Positions 8,675 through 17,874 of a stretch of DNA of 64,000 nucleotides are shown here, piece after piece (position 1 is the stretch's first letter; each line of letters starts with the position of its first letter). A program made the translations under genes and the position numbers. Location of the stretch: the NCBI GenBank assembly GCA_963666825.2, contig OY763044.2, forward strand, positions 2,728,001-2,792,000, in the 5' to 3' direction. Source of the stretch: Saccharicrinis sp963666825 (GTDB lineage: Bacteria; Bacteroidota; Bacteroidia; Bacteroidales; Marinilabiliaceae). The notes below the pieces were generated by a model. That model was given only the letters and a program-made list of their open reading frames with translations, searched no databases and was not told the DNA's origin.

Positions 8675-11600
8675 TTAGAAACTTGCATTTACGCTAAAAC
8701 CAAAACTACGAGAAGCAGCTGTTGAACCTACATCAACTCCGGTAGCCCACCATTTGTTACCAAGAGGAGCTTCTGGATCAAGATTTTCTAAAGTACGATA
8801 TAGGTAAAATAAGTTTCTACCATAAAGTGAAAAACGTACATTAGATAAACCTACTTTGTCTGAAATAGCTGCTGGTAATCTGTAAGCTAAAGTAACCTCA
8901 CGCATTTTAATATAACTATTGTCTAAGATAGCACCGTCGCTGTTTCCAGGAACAGCACCCCAGTCATAGTTGTTCATGTAATAATAACCAGCACTGATAA
9001 CTTGAGTATTATCTAAACCAGTATTCTCGTTTTTACCTTCTAACAATACACCATCGTCATAAGTTGCACCGTTAAACTCATAAGTTAAACCACCATGATC
9101 AGAATCACGATACTTCATTGAATTAGCTAATAAACCAGCTCCTGTCATATATTTCATACTAGGAGAGATCATTTTTCCACCAATTCTGTAGTCAATATTA
9201 AAGTCTAATGAAATGTTTTTGTACTTAACTGTGTTTGAGAAACCTCCAACAAAGTCAGGCATAATATTTCCTGCTTTAACATATTTTGAATTATCCACTA
9301 CATAAAGACCATCATCACTGATTAAGTAGTTTCCATCTTCATCTTTAGCTTTACCGTAAACGTAGATGTTACCTAATTTTTCACCTTCAGCAGCAACTAA
9401 TTTAATTGCAGATTGCTCAGCTGTATAAAATACAAGCTCTTTTGAAGTTGTGTTAAGGTTCTTAACTTTACTTGTGTTAGTAGACCAGTTAAATCTTGCA
9501 TCCCATTTCCAGTCGTTATTTACGATAGGAGTAATATTTAATGAAAGCTCTAAACCATTACTACCAATTTCACCAACATTAACAAGCTGACTAGAAGCAC
9601 CTGTTGATACAGTTGTAGCTAAATCTAAGATTTGGTCTTTAACTGTATTTTCATAGTAACTTACATCAATACCTAATCTGTTATTGATAAATTGAGTTTC
9701 GAAACCAATTTCGAATTCATGCTTCATCTCTGCTTTAAGGTTGTTATTACCCCAGCTTGAATCTAATGTAAGTTGAGGAACAGAACCATTTACAGTTTGT
9801 AATGAAGTTTGAGTATAAACAACGTTTGATTCGTATGCTGGAGGTGCATTACCTACAACACCATAAGAAGCACGGAATTTACCATAGTTCCAGAATTGAG
9901 GTAAGTTGAATACATCACTAAATACCAAACTACCATTTACAGATGGATAGAAATAAGAGTTATTTTTTTCTGGTAAAGTAGAAGCGTATTCCTGACGAGC
10001 AGTACCTTCTAAGAAGAAGTAATTCTTATAGTTTAAGCTAAGAATACCTACATAAGCATATTTTAATAACTCTTTTCTTGTATAAGATGTACTTAAAGTA
10101 CCATATGAGTTATTTAAACTAAACCAGTTTTCAGTAACAAGACCTGATGTAGTTGCAGATGATTCATCTTTATAGCTTTCTTCTCTCGACTGGAAACCAG
10201 CAGTAGCAGAAAGATCAAGATCAGCATTCACTTTCTTATTGTATGAAAGTAATAAGTCTGTATAAAGAACATTATAAATTCCTGTTGTAACAGAGTAACT
10301 ACCTGTACTAGACGAAGAACTGTTTGCTGATGTAGGAACCTGGTTGTATTGCTTATTTTCACTGTTTAATCCAGTAAAGTCATTACCAATACGACCTCTG
10401 AAATGTAATCCGTCAACGATATCCCAGTTTAATGTACCACTAGAAATCAAACGATTTTCTTTTTCCACATACTTATTACGCATCTGTTGCCAGAAGAAAT
10501 CTAATAAGTTAGTTGCACGAATAGAATACACAAATTCATCTGGAGAATAGCTTGTACCTCCATAAGCATCATATTTATAACCGTTTGAAGTCTGGAATTT
10601 TTGTTTCATTAAAGACATATCTTCAGCTCTACTGAAGAATCCGCTGAAAGAACCTAATACCTGACCTAACTGATAAGGACGGTTAGTAGTTTTAGTATTA
10701 ATAAAGTTTGCATTAACATCTACACTTACTTTATCGCTTAATTTAAACGTACTATTTAAACCTAAAGTATTTTTTCCCTGCTCACTACCTTCCTGAGTAC
10801 CTTTGTAATCTAATCTTGAATAAGTAAAACGATAGTTTACATTTTCATTTGCATTAGAAATAGCAAGGTTTGCATTTGAAGTTGTTCCTGTTCTGTAGAT
10901 ATCATCGTAGTTACTTGGGTTTGCTGAATATTTTCCAGTTGAACCATCCCACCATGAAACATCTCTACCGTCGAATTTAGGACCGAAACCTGCATATGCA
11001 GCCCAGTAAGGACGTAGACCACCTTCTGCAGAACTATCAATATACCAACCATCAGCATTAAATGCAGAAGAAGTTGAAGTATACTCTCTGTAGTAACCAG
11101 GACCATAAGAGTTTTGGAATTTAGGAGTATAAGCTACTTTATCAACACTGTAATTGTAACCAAAATCAACACCTAAACCTTTTTTCTTTTGAGATCCCTT
11201 TTTTGTTGTAATTACAATAACACCACTGGCAGCATCAGAACCATAAAGAGCTGTTGCACTTGCTCCTTTTAAAACGTTCAGGCTTTCAATGTCGTTAGGG
11301 TTGATATCTAACGCACCATTACCACGAATACGTTGGTCATCCCAATAGTTATTATTGTTAGCACCGCTGGCACCATACTGAGCATCGTTACGAATAATAA
11401 CTCCATCAACAACATATAATGGCTGTTGGTTATAATTTAAAGAGTTAATACCACGAATCTGAACGTTACTGGCACTGGTTACACCACCAGGAGCAGTTGT
11501 AATTTTTACACCGGCAGCTTTACCATATAACGCAGATGTAAAACTAGTTGCACCTGATTCAGTTAATTGCTTAGAATCAATTTTACTCATTGAGTAACCT

Positions 11601-12040
11601 AATGCTCTTGACTGACGTTTGATACCCATAGCAGTTACCACAACTTCACCCATTTCCATAACATCCTCAGTCATCACTAATGAGATAGTTGTTTTACCTG
11701 CAACAGGAATTGTTTCTGTAAGGTATCCAACAAATGAAAATTGCAACACACTTTCTTCTGATGGTACTACAATAGTAAAGTTACCGTCAAAATCAGAAAT
11801 TACACCTTGTGTTGTTCCCTGAATTGCAACAGTAACCCCAATTAGAGGCTCACCGGAAGTATCTTTAATTGTTCCGGTAATTGTTTTACTTACACTTTGA
11901 TTTCCATCACTATAATTACCCTCATTTTCGGGGGCTGCCACAGCTTGTGCCGAAGTAACGACGCACAAACCAATTAAGAGAAAAAGTTTCAAAGAATCTC
12001 TGAATCTTCTCCTTTTAATCTCTAAATTTTTGTTTTCCAT
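8675..12040 (-). CDS. SusC-like TonB-dependent outer-membrane transporter
   Basis: About 1121 residues. I place the start at the ATG at 12040 (MENKNLEIKRR); the frame also has a TTG six bases earlier. A signal peptide with a basic N-terminus is followed by a carboxypeptidase-regulatory-like domain (TITGTIKDTSGEPLIGVTV..DFDGNFTI), the TonB-box region (EVVVTAMGIKRQ), the plug (PGGVTSASNVQIRGINSLN..PLYVVDGVII..IESLNVLKGASATALYGSDAASGVIVITTKKG) and a long beta-barrel ending in a terminal phenylalanine (SFGFSVNASF). SusC proteins import oligosaccharides with energy from TonB-ExbBD. It forms a pair with the SusD gene downstream and lies 98 bases after the transglutaminase-like gene. Confidence 0.96.
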   Translation of the reverse strand: MENKNLEIKRRRFRDSLKLFLLIGLCVVTSAQAVAAPENEGNYSDGNQSVSKTITGTIKDTSGEPLIGVTVAIQGTTQGVISDFDGNFTIVVPSEESVLQFSFVGYLTETIPVAGKTTISLVMTEDVMEMGEVVVTAMGIKRQSRALGYSMSKIDSKQLTESGATSFTSALYGKAAGVKITTAPGGVTSASNVQIRGINSLNYNQQPLYVVDGVIIRNDAQYGASGANNNNYWDDQRIRGNGALDINPNDIESLNVLKGASATALYGSDAASGVIVITTKKGSQKKKGLGVDFGYNYSVDKVAYTPKFQNSYGPGYYREYTSTSSAFNADGWYIDSSAEGGLRPYWAAYAGFGPKFDGRDVSWWDGSTGKYSANPSNYDDIYRTGTTSNANLAISNANENVNYRFTYSRLDYKGTQEGSEQGKNTLGLNSTFKLSDKVSVDVNANFINTKTTNRPYQLGQVLGSFSGFFSRAEDMSLMKQKFQTSNGYKYDAYGGTSYSPDEFVYSIRATNLLDFFWQQMRNKYVEKENRLISSGTLNWDIVDGLHFRGRIGNDFTGLNSENKQYNQVPTSANSSSSSTGSYSVTTGIYNVLYTDLLLSYNKKVNADLDLSATAGFQSREESYKDESSATTSGLVTENWFSLNNSYGTLSTSYTRKELLKYAYVGILSLNYKNYFFLEGTARQEYASTLPEKNNSYFYPSVNGSLVFSDVFNLPQFWNYGKFRASYGVVGNAPPAYESNVVYTQTSLQTVNGSVPQLTLDSSWGNNNLKAEMKHEFEIGFETQFINNRLGIDVSYYENTVKDQILDLATTVSTGASSQLVNVGEIGSNGLELSLNITPIVNNDWKWDARFNWSTNTSKVKNLNTTSKELVFYTAEQSAIKLVAAEGEKLGNIYVYGKAKDEDGNYLISDDGLYVVDNSKYVKAGNIMPDFVGGFSNTVKYKNISLDFNIDYRIGGKMISPSMKYMTGAGLLANSMKYRDSDHGGLTYEFNGATYDDGVLLEGKNENTGLDNTQVISAGYYYMNNYDWGAVPGNSDGAILDNSYIKMREVTLAYRLPAAISDKVGLSNVRFSLYGRNLFYLYRTLENLDPEAPLGNKWWATGVDVGSTAASRSFGFSVNASF

Positions 12041-12138
12041 AAACAAAGTAATTTAAGTTAATAATAATATTTTCCTTACGCGATTAATAAATTTCACTAA
12101 GTTTTTTAACTGGTATTCTTCATAATGGCAGTAGGGTA

Positions 12139-14796
12139 TTAATGAATACGACAATATGTATTTAACTTTGATAAAATTTCATCTCCTGCTCCAATTTTAT
12201 AGCCGCTGCTCTCATAAACCAACTCTCCTTTATGAGTTACTACAAACGCCATTGGGTATTCTTCAAAATCTGTCTTTTGAACTGAATCTAAGAATGGGTT
12301 CAACAAACCTTTTGTGTCTTTTAAGAAAATTGTATTATCTGGTAATCCTTTATAGTTTTCCAATTTAAAACCTGATGTTAATTTTTTAGGTTCAACAATT
12401 AACACAATCTTACCTTTCCAACTTTCATATGATTCTTTTAATCGAATCAAATCATTGACAAGGTGTTTAGTAGGTTCTCTGTCCGGATCTATCCATACAA
12501 CTACACTTCCTTCACCCTGATCCAGGCTTGATAATGAAATCTCTTTTCCTGTATTTAAATCTTCGAATTGATGGTTTAAATCAACAGCTACTTTATTTGC
12601 TTTGTTATCTGCAACAGGGGTAGCAAAAAGAATTGGGATACGAGCTGTTTCTCCCTCTTTAACCTCAAAATATGTTCTTTTAACCCATACAGTTCCATTT
12701 GATTCTCTATTACCTGTTACCATTAAATATTTACCGGCATCAACATTTAATTTTGCAGGATATGAATCAAACAGATTACTATATTCATAATCCAATGTAT
12801 TGAACCTTTTACCATCAAACTTTTCAATTGTAAATTGTAAGTAATAGTTAGGTTGAGGTTGTCCTTTTTGCTGTGGAGCCCAATCTAACACCAATTCTCC
12901 TTTAGGATTTTGCTGTACATTTAAGGTTTCAAATGATAAATCATTCCACTCTCCTTTTTTCAATACCTGAGGTATATTTCTGGCTCCATCAAAACGAGAA
13001 GGTATACCAAAACTTCTTAAAGCAGCTACAAGAAAAATATCTCGGGATGTTTTATCCGCTACTTTTAACTCTAACACACCAACCGGAAACATTGGGTTAC
13101 GAGAAGTACTTTCATCAGTAACTAATGTAATACTATCTGTAATCCAATTAAGCAATACAGTAATATCAGCTTGCGTTTTTTGAATAAAATCTTGTCCAAA
13201 ATACGACTGAATTGGCTTTTTATAAGCAGTTAGCAGTTCATTCTTAATTCTTGGATTTAATATATATTTATTAAATACATCCTTATTCTCAGAATTTGAA
13301 TTATCAGAATTTAAGAAATGATCTACTAATACAGGATAGCGAACATCTCTTCTGTCTTTATCTGCAATAACAGACAATAAATCAATAACCCGGTCTTTAT
13401 TTTTAGAGGAATAATTATTTACAAACTCTTTAATTACTTGCCAATTACCACGACTTTCCTTAAATATCTTTTGTAATTTTTCATTATTAACATTCTGTTC
13501 TTTAGCTATTTTAAGCACCGATAAAGAATCTATAAAAGTACTTTCATAGGCACTTCTTATAGAATCTTCTTCATGTAGTCTTCGTGTATTTTCCTGAACA
13601 CCTTCTTCTGAGGCTTGAGCAACCTTTCCTACTTTTGGTGGTACCATAGCAAATTCATCGCTAATAATAACTTCATCAAAGCTTTTTAGTACAACTTCAA
13701 ATGTATCCTGACTTGCAACAGTAACTTTCTCAAAAGCTATCTTATCTTCCTTAACAGCCCATATCACTAAATCTCCTAAACCAGTAAGTAACGAACAAAC
13801 ACCTTCTTCATTGGTATTTAATTTTGCTAAAGGATAAAACTCAGCATAATTATATAACTGAAATTCAACATTTGCATCCTTAACAATATTACCTGCTTTA
13901 TCTTTTACTTTAACATATAATCTTTTTGTTGGAGCATAATCCGGAATCACATTTAATTCAGTATACTTACTTGTTCTGGCTACAACATCATCAGTGGTTG
14001 TGTAATCACCAAAAACACGTGAATGTAAAAGCATAGCACGCGTTGCAGGTCCAGCAAACCATCCCATATCCAATTCCGGATCCGGCTCACAAGCACCTAA
14101 AAAATACCATTCTCCATCAGCCCACACTTCAACCCAGGCATGATTATCATCTGAATGCGCCCATCTTGGTGTATAGATTTGTCGTGCAGGAATACCTACA
14201 GCCCTCATTGCAGTAACTGTAAAAGTGGATTCTTCACCACATCTTCCCAATGCAGTTCTAACAGTGCTTAATGGTCCACTTGTTCTTATATCTGCAGGAT
14301 GATAAGAGACTTTTTCATGACACCAGTGATTCACTTCCAATGCTGCATCATACATACTCATGCCTTTAATCCTATCCTTTAATTCTTTAAAGAATACAAC
14401 TCTTGCACTGTCCATATCTTCATTATTTATTCGATACGGCAATACAAAATGTAAGAATAAATCATCAGGAACTTTCTCTCCCCATGAAAATTCAGTTCTG
14501 GTTTTTAAGGCATAACGAACTTGTGTAAGAAAGAAATCCTGATCATAATTAGCTAAATCACTTAAAGGCATATAAGCATATAAAAACTCTAATGCTTCCT
14601 TTTCTACATCACTTATATTACTATCAAAAACAGAAAATAACTTTTCAGACCTGTTTTTTGCTAGTTCTTTTTGCTTTAAAAAATGTCTATTTATTTCGGA
14701 TCTTTTATTTGCATCTTTTTCAAGATGCGTATTTGTACATCCAAATATTAAACACGTGAATAAAATAAATACTATGAAATAGATTTTACTTGACAT
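12139..14796 (-). CDS. transglutaminase-like lipoprotein with thioredoxin-like tail
   Basis: The 885-residue product has a lipoprotein signal (CLIFGCTN, Cys20). A transglutaminase core lies at about 150-245, with Cys186 in GRCGEES, His219 in DDNHAWVEVW and an acidic third position in LGACEPDPE. A carboxypeptidase-regulatory-like beta-sandwich follows (about 292-372). A second transglutaminase-like copy appears at about 578-640 (DIFLVAALRSFGIPSRFDGARN, WNDLSFE), but Lys replaces the catalytic Cys. The C-terminus (760-885) looks like a thioredoxin fold without CxxC. Microbial members of this superfamily can be peptidases, and the true reaction is unknown. It is the first gene of the operon with SusC and SusD, with a promoter at 15019-15050, so it probably acts on the same substrate, perhaps the peptide part of a glycoprotein. 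Confidence 0.85.
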   Translation of the reverse strand: MSSKIYFIVFILFTCLIFGCTNTHLEKDANKRSEINRHFLKQKELAKNRSEKLFSVFDSNISDVEKEALEFLYAYMPLSDLANYDQDFFLTQVRYALKTRTEFSWGEKVPDDLFLHFVLPYRINNEDMDSARVVFFKELKDRIKGMSMYDAALEVNHWCHEKVSYHPADIRTSGPLSTVRTALGRCGEESTFTVTAMRAVGIPARQIYTPRWAHSDDNHAWVEVWADGEWYFLGACEPDPELDMGWFAGPATRAMLLHSRVFGDYTTTDDVVARTSKYTELNVIPDYAPTKRLYVKVKDKAGNIVKDANVEFQLYNYAEFYPLAKLNTNEEGVCSLLTGLGDLVIWAVKEDKIAFEKVTVASQDTFEVVLKSFDEVIISDEFAMVPPKVGKVAQASEEGVQENTRRLHEEDSIRSAYESTFIDSLSVLKIAKEQNVNNEKLQKIFKESRGNWQVIKEFVNNYSSKNKDRVIDLLSVIADKDRRDVRYPVLVDHFLNSDNSNSENKDVFNKYILNPRIKNELLTAYKKPIQSYFGQDFIQKTQADITVLLNWITDSITLVTDESTSRNPMFPVGVLELKVADKTSRDIFLVAALRSFGIPSRFDGARNIPQVLKKGEWNDLSFETLNVQQNPKGELVLDWAPQQKGQPQPNYYLQFTIEKFDGKRFNTLDYEYSNLFDSYPAKLNVDAGKYLMVTGNRESNGTVWVKRTYFEVKEGETARIPILFATPVADNKANKVAVDLNHQFEDLNTGKEISLSSLDQGEGSVVVWIDPDREPTKHLVNDLIRLKESYESWKGKIVLIVEPKKLTSGFKLENYKGLPDNTIFLKDTKGLLNPFLDSVQKTDFEEYPMAFVVTHKGELVYESSGYKIGAGDEILSKLNTYCRIH

Positions 14797-15018
14797 AATT
14801 GTATGTGTATATATATTTTTAATGTTTAACTATTCAATAACTGGTATTTTCAACCAATTATTTAGACGTACATACGAAATAAGAATTATCGATCATTTTT
14901 GACCCCCAATGAAAACACCCCCTATTTTCAACATCATTTCTTAGTACAAAAGCAGATTTTACAAACACACCCCTCTTTTCCATAATTTTCCTGTTTGATT
15001 TAATAGAATTACACATTA

Positions 15019-15050
15019 CAAATGTATAGCACACTAATAATAGGAGCAAA
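15019..15050 (-). promoter_or_regulatory. promoter of the transglutaminase-SusC-SusD operon
   Basis: On the minus strand, TTTG (15047-15050), exactly 20 bases, then TACATTTG (15019-15026) gives both Bacteroidota promoter boxes at the ideal spacing. Transcription would start near 15012, leaving a leader of about 215 bases before the start codon at 14796. Confidence 0.7.
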
Positions 15051-15681
15051 TTAAACAATTACTCTAAACCCGCTTTTTTTTAATTTTAGACGGTATAAAT
15101 AAATCGAACATTATTGAATAATATTTGTTAAAATCCAGCATTAGCTTGTTAAAAAACGTTTATATGCAATTAAGTAACCAAACACCTAATTACATACTCA
15201 TTCCTCTGCAACGACATTTTTATGACTTTTGTCATACTTGAATCTTCAAAATATTTTTGGAAAGCTTAATTATTCGCAGAAACCATAACTAGTTTATTTT
15301 AAGATTAGGATATTAGATAAAACAACATCGGTAATTGCATTTTTTTCATAGGATTATAATTTGATTTCATAAGCCATATGTAACTCGCAAAATTTAATCA
15401 GGAACATATGTGTTTAACAATTCACTTAGCTCGTTTCATAAAAGGGAATAGTTATAAGATGATATATTCGAACAATAATTTTTAATACTAAAAAATATGA
15501 ATCTCCATTAAATATAACCCTATTTTAGAAAGAATTCAATAGTAAATATCAACTTCAGAGTCATTCATCCCCTGTACATCTCAAAATACACATAATTAAT
15601 TATCAATAAATTAACACAACCCAAATCTGTATTTTAACTTTTACGCCCCCTTTATCTCTTTAATATATAATCTATATATAA
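15051..15681. other. gene-less AT-rich region between divergent operons
   Basis: About 630 bases with no frame that resembles a protein, no strong hairpin and no RNA gene that I recognise. It separates the minus-strand promoter at 15019-15050 from the GH97 promoter, so it may hold regulator binding sites, but I see no clear repeat. Confidence 0.5.
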
Positions 15682-15689
15682 TAACTTTG
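15682..15689 (+). promoter_or_regulatory. candidate -7 box of GH97 gene
   Basis: TAACTTTG fits TAnnTTTG. A weak TTTA stands 19 bases upstream. The start codon is 53 bases downstream of the box, giving a leader of roughly 45 bases. Confidence 0.5.
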
Positions 15690-15741
15690 AAGTATTCCTG
15701 AGTAAATAATAAAATCACAATAATTAATCATTATAACTGAT

Positions 15742-17751
15742 ATGAAGAACATAATTAAGATTGTTTTTGCATGTATGTTAATATTTAACATCACAGCATG
15801 TACACACAATAATTCAATCAAATCTCCAAATTCAAACATTAATCTCTCTTTTGATTTGATTAATGGTAAACCTGCTTATCAGGTACTATATAATAATGAT
15901 ACATTGGTTAAAACTTCATACCTGGGCTTTGAATTTAAAGAGCAAGGTGCTATGAAAGATCAATTTGAAATCGTTGGTACCGAATTAAGTTCATCTGACG
16001 AAACCTGGCAACAACCATGGGGAGAGAACAAAACAATACATGATCAGTACAATCAAATTAAGATACAATTAAAAGAAACAGCTTCAACAGGAAGATTATT
16101 GAACATCTTTTTCCGTGCTTATAATGATGGAGTAGCATTCAGATATGAATTCCCGGAACAGGAGAATCTCAAAGACTTTATCATAATGAATGAACTATCA
16201 GAGTTCAACATTGCCGATAATCCGACTACATGGTGGATTGAAGCTAATTATGACACCTATGAAAAATTGTACAAGGCAACACCAATGAATGAAGCTAATT
16301 GGGTTGCTACTCCAGTTACGATGGTGGCAAAAAACAATGTTCATATCAGTATTCACGAAGCAGCTTTAACTGATTATGCAGGTATGACATTAAAACAAAA
16401 CAATAATGGCATTTACACTTCAGAACTGGTTCCATGGGCTAACGGTGATAAAGTAAGAACTAAAGCTCCAATGGTAACCCCTTGGAGAACGATTCAAATA
16501 GTAGAATCGGCTTCTAAACTTGTTGAAAGCTCACTTATTCTTAACCTTAACGAGCCATGTAAAATTGACGATGCATCATGGATTGAGCCAATGAAGTATA
16601 TCGGAATATGGTGGGGAATGCACATTGGAACAGAAACTTGGTATGCCGGTCCGCGTCACGGTGCTAAAACACAAACAGCTTTGGATGATATTGATTTTGC
16701 TGCTGAAAATAATATTAAAGGTTTTGTAGTTGAAGGCTGGAATGCAGGCTGGGAAAACTGGGGAGCAAAAGACGCCTTTGATCACATTACTCCGGCTACT
16801 GATTTTGATTTGGAAAAAGTAGCTGCCTACGCTAAAGAAAAAGGCGTAATGTTAATTGGTCATCATGAAACAGGTGGCGATATCCCATCTTATGAAAAAT
16901 ATATGGAAGATGCATTTAAACAATGCCAAAGATTAGGTATGCATGCAGTTAAAACTGGTTATGCCGGAGGTATTTTTCCAAGAGGAGAACATCATCATGG
17001 ACAATTTATGGTGCAACATTACCGTAGAGTTGTTGAACTTGCAGCAAAATACCAGATTATGCTTGATGTTCACGAACCTATTAAACCTACAGGAATCAGA
17101 AGAACATGGCCTAATATGATGACTCGTGAAGGTGTTCGAGGAATGGAATGGAATGGCTGGAGTGATGGAAATCCACCTTCGCATACGGTTACAATACCAT
17201 TTACTAGAGGCTTAGCGGGACCAACAGACTATACCCCGGGTACTTTTGACATTTTGTATGCCAATGCAAAAAACAGAGTTAAATGGAACGGTCAGGATAA
17301 AGGAACAAGCAGAGTTCATACTACTTTATCTAAACAAATTGCAAACTTTGTGATTTTATACAGTCCCTTACAGATGGCAAGTGACATACCAACCAACTAT
17401 ATTGGGCATCCTGCATTTAAGTTTTTCAGGGATTTTAATGCTGACAGCGACGAATCACTTGTGCTAAATGGTGAGATTGGACAATATATTACTGTTGCCC
17501 GACGAAGCGGAGATGTTTGGTTCTTAGGTTCAGCAACTAATGAAGTTGAACGCACTTTAGAAGTAAAACTGAACTTTCTTGATGCAGGACAACAATATAA
17601 AGCAGAAATTTATCGTGATGCTGATGATTCGGATTACGTAACTAATCCACAAGCTTATGCTATCGAAATTAAAGAAGTAAATTCTGATTCAACACTTGAA
17701 TTAAAACTTGCAGCAGGTGGTGGTCAAGCTATTCGATTTATAAAACTTTAA
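15742..17751 (+). CDS. GH97 family alpha-glucosidase, inverting type
   Basis: The 669-residue product has a lipoprotein signal (NITACTH, Cys20), an N-terminal beta-sandwich and a TIM barrel from about 285. Glu376 (HHETGG), Glu445 (DVHEPI) and Glu469 (GMEWN) are spaced 93 and 24 residues from the last one, the same spacing as Glu439, Glu508 and Glu532 of SusB. These are the two bases and the acid of inverting GH97 enzymes. The Asp nucleophile of retaining alpha-galactosidases (motif KVDF) is replaced by Gly in KTGY (404-407), which supports the inverting alpha-glucosidase group. It leads a plus-strand gene set with GH65, CBM9-like and GHL10 genes. The exact linkage is not determined by the sequence. 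Confidence 0.93.
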   Translation: MKNIIKIVFACMLIFNITACTHNNSIKSPNSNINLSFDLINGKPAYQVLYNNDTLVKTSYLGFEFKEQGAMKDQFEIVGTELSSSDETWQQPWGENKTIHDQYNQIKIQLKETASTGRLLNIFFRAYNDGVAFRYEFPEQENLKDFIIMNELSEFNIADNPTTWWIEANYDTYEKLYKATPMNEANWVATPVTMVAKNNVHISIHEAALTDYAGMTLKQNNNGIYTSELVPWANGDKVRTKAPMVTPWRTIQIVESASKLVESSLILNLNEPCKIDDASWIEPMKYIGIWWGMHIGTETWYAGPRHGAKTQTALDDIDFAAENNIKGFVVEGWNAGWENWGAKDAFDHITPATDFDLEKVAAYAKEKGVMLIGHHETGGDIPSYEKYMEDAFKQCQRLGMHAVKTGYAGGIFPRGEHHHGQFMVQHYRRVVELAAKYQIMLDVHEPIKPTGIRRTWPNMMTREGVRGMEWNGWSDGNPPSHTVTIPFTRGLAGPTDYTPGTFDILYANAKNRVKWNGQDKGTSRVHTTLSKQIANFVILYSPLQMASDIPTNYIGHPAFKFFRDFNADSDESLVLNGEIGQYITVARRSGDVWFLGSATNEVERTLEVKLNFLDAGQQYKAEIYRDADDSDYVTNPQAYAIEIKEVNSDSTLELKLAAGGGQAIRFIKL

Positions 17752-17761
17752 TAATTTAATT

Positions 17762-17837
17762 TTACCACAAAGGCGCATTGGCACACAGAGGAATAAGAAT
17801 AAAATAGATCCTTCGTGTCTTAGCGCCTCTGTGGTAA
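17762..17837. repeat. imperfect inverted repeat of a dispersed intergenic family
   Basis: TTACCACAAAGGCGC (17762-17776) faces GCGCCTCTGTGGTAA (17823-17837) with one mismatch, and the next bases continue the partial match (CACAGAGGA against TCCTTCGTGTC). Elements of the form accacagaggcgctaagacacgaagg are scattered between genes in many environmental bacteria. It lies between GH97 and GH65 and could fold in the mRNA. It has no T tract. The GH65 start at 17875 lies outside it. Confidence 0.75.
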
Positions 17838-17874
17838 TATTTATTTGCACTTGTATACGTTTAAATGCATCGAT

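Noticed and set aside
14858..15058. 66-codon frame upstream of the transglutaminase-like gene
   Set aside because: It overlaps the well-formed promoter at 15019-15050 and has no family resemblance or ribosome site.
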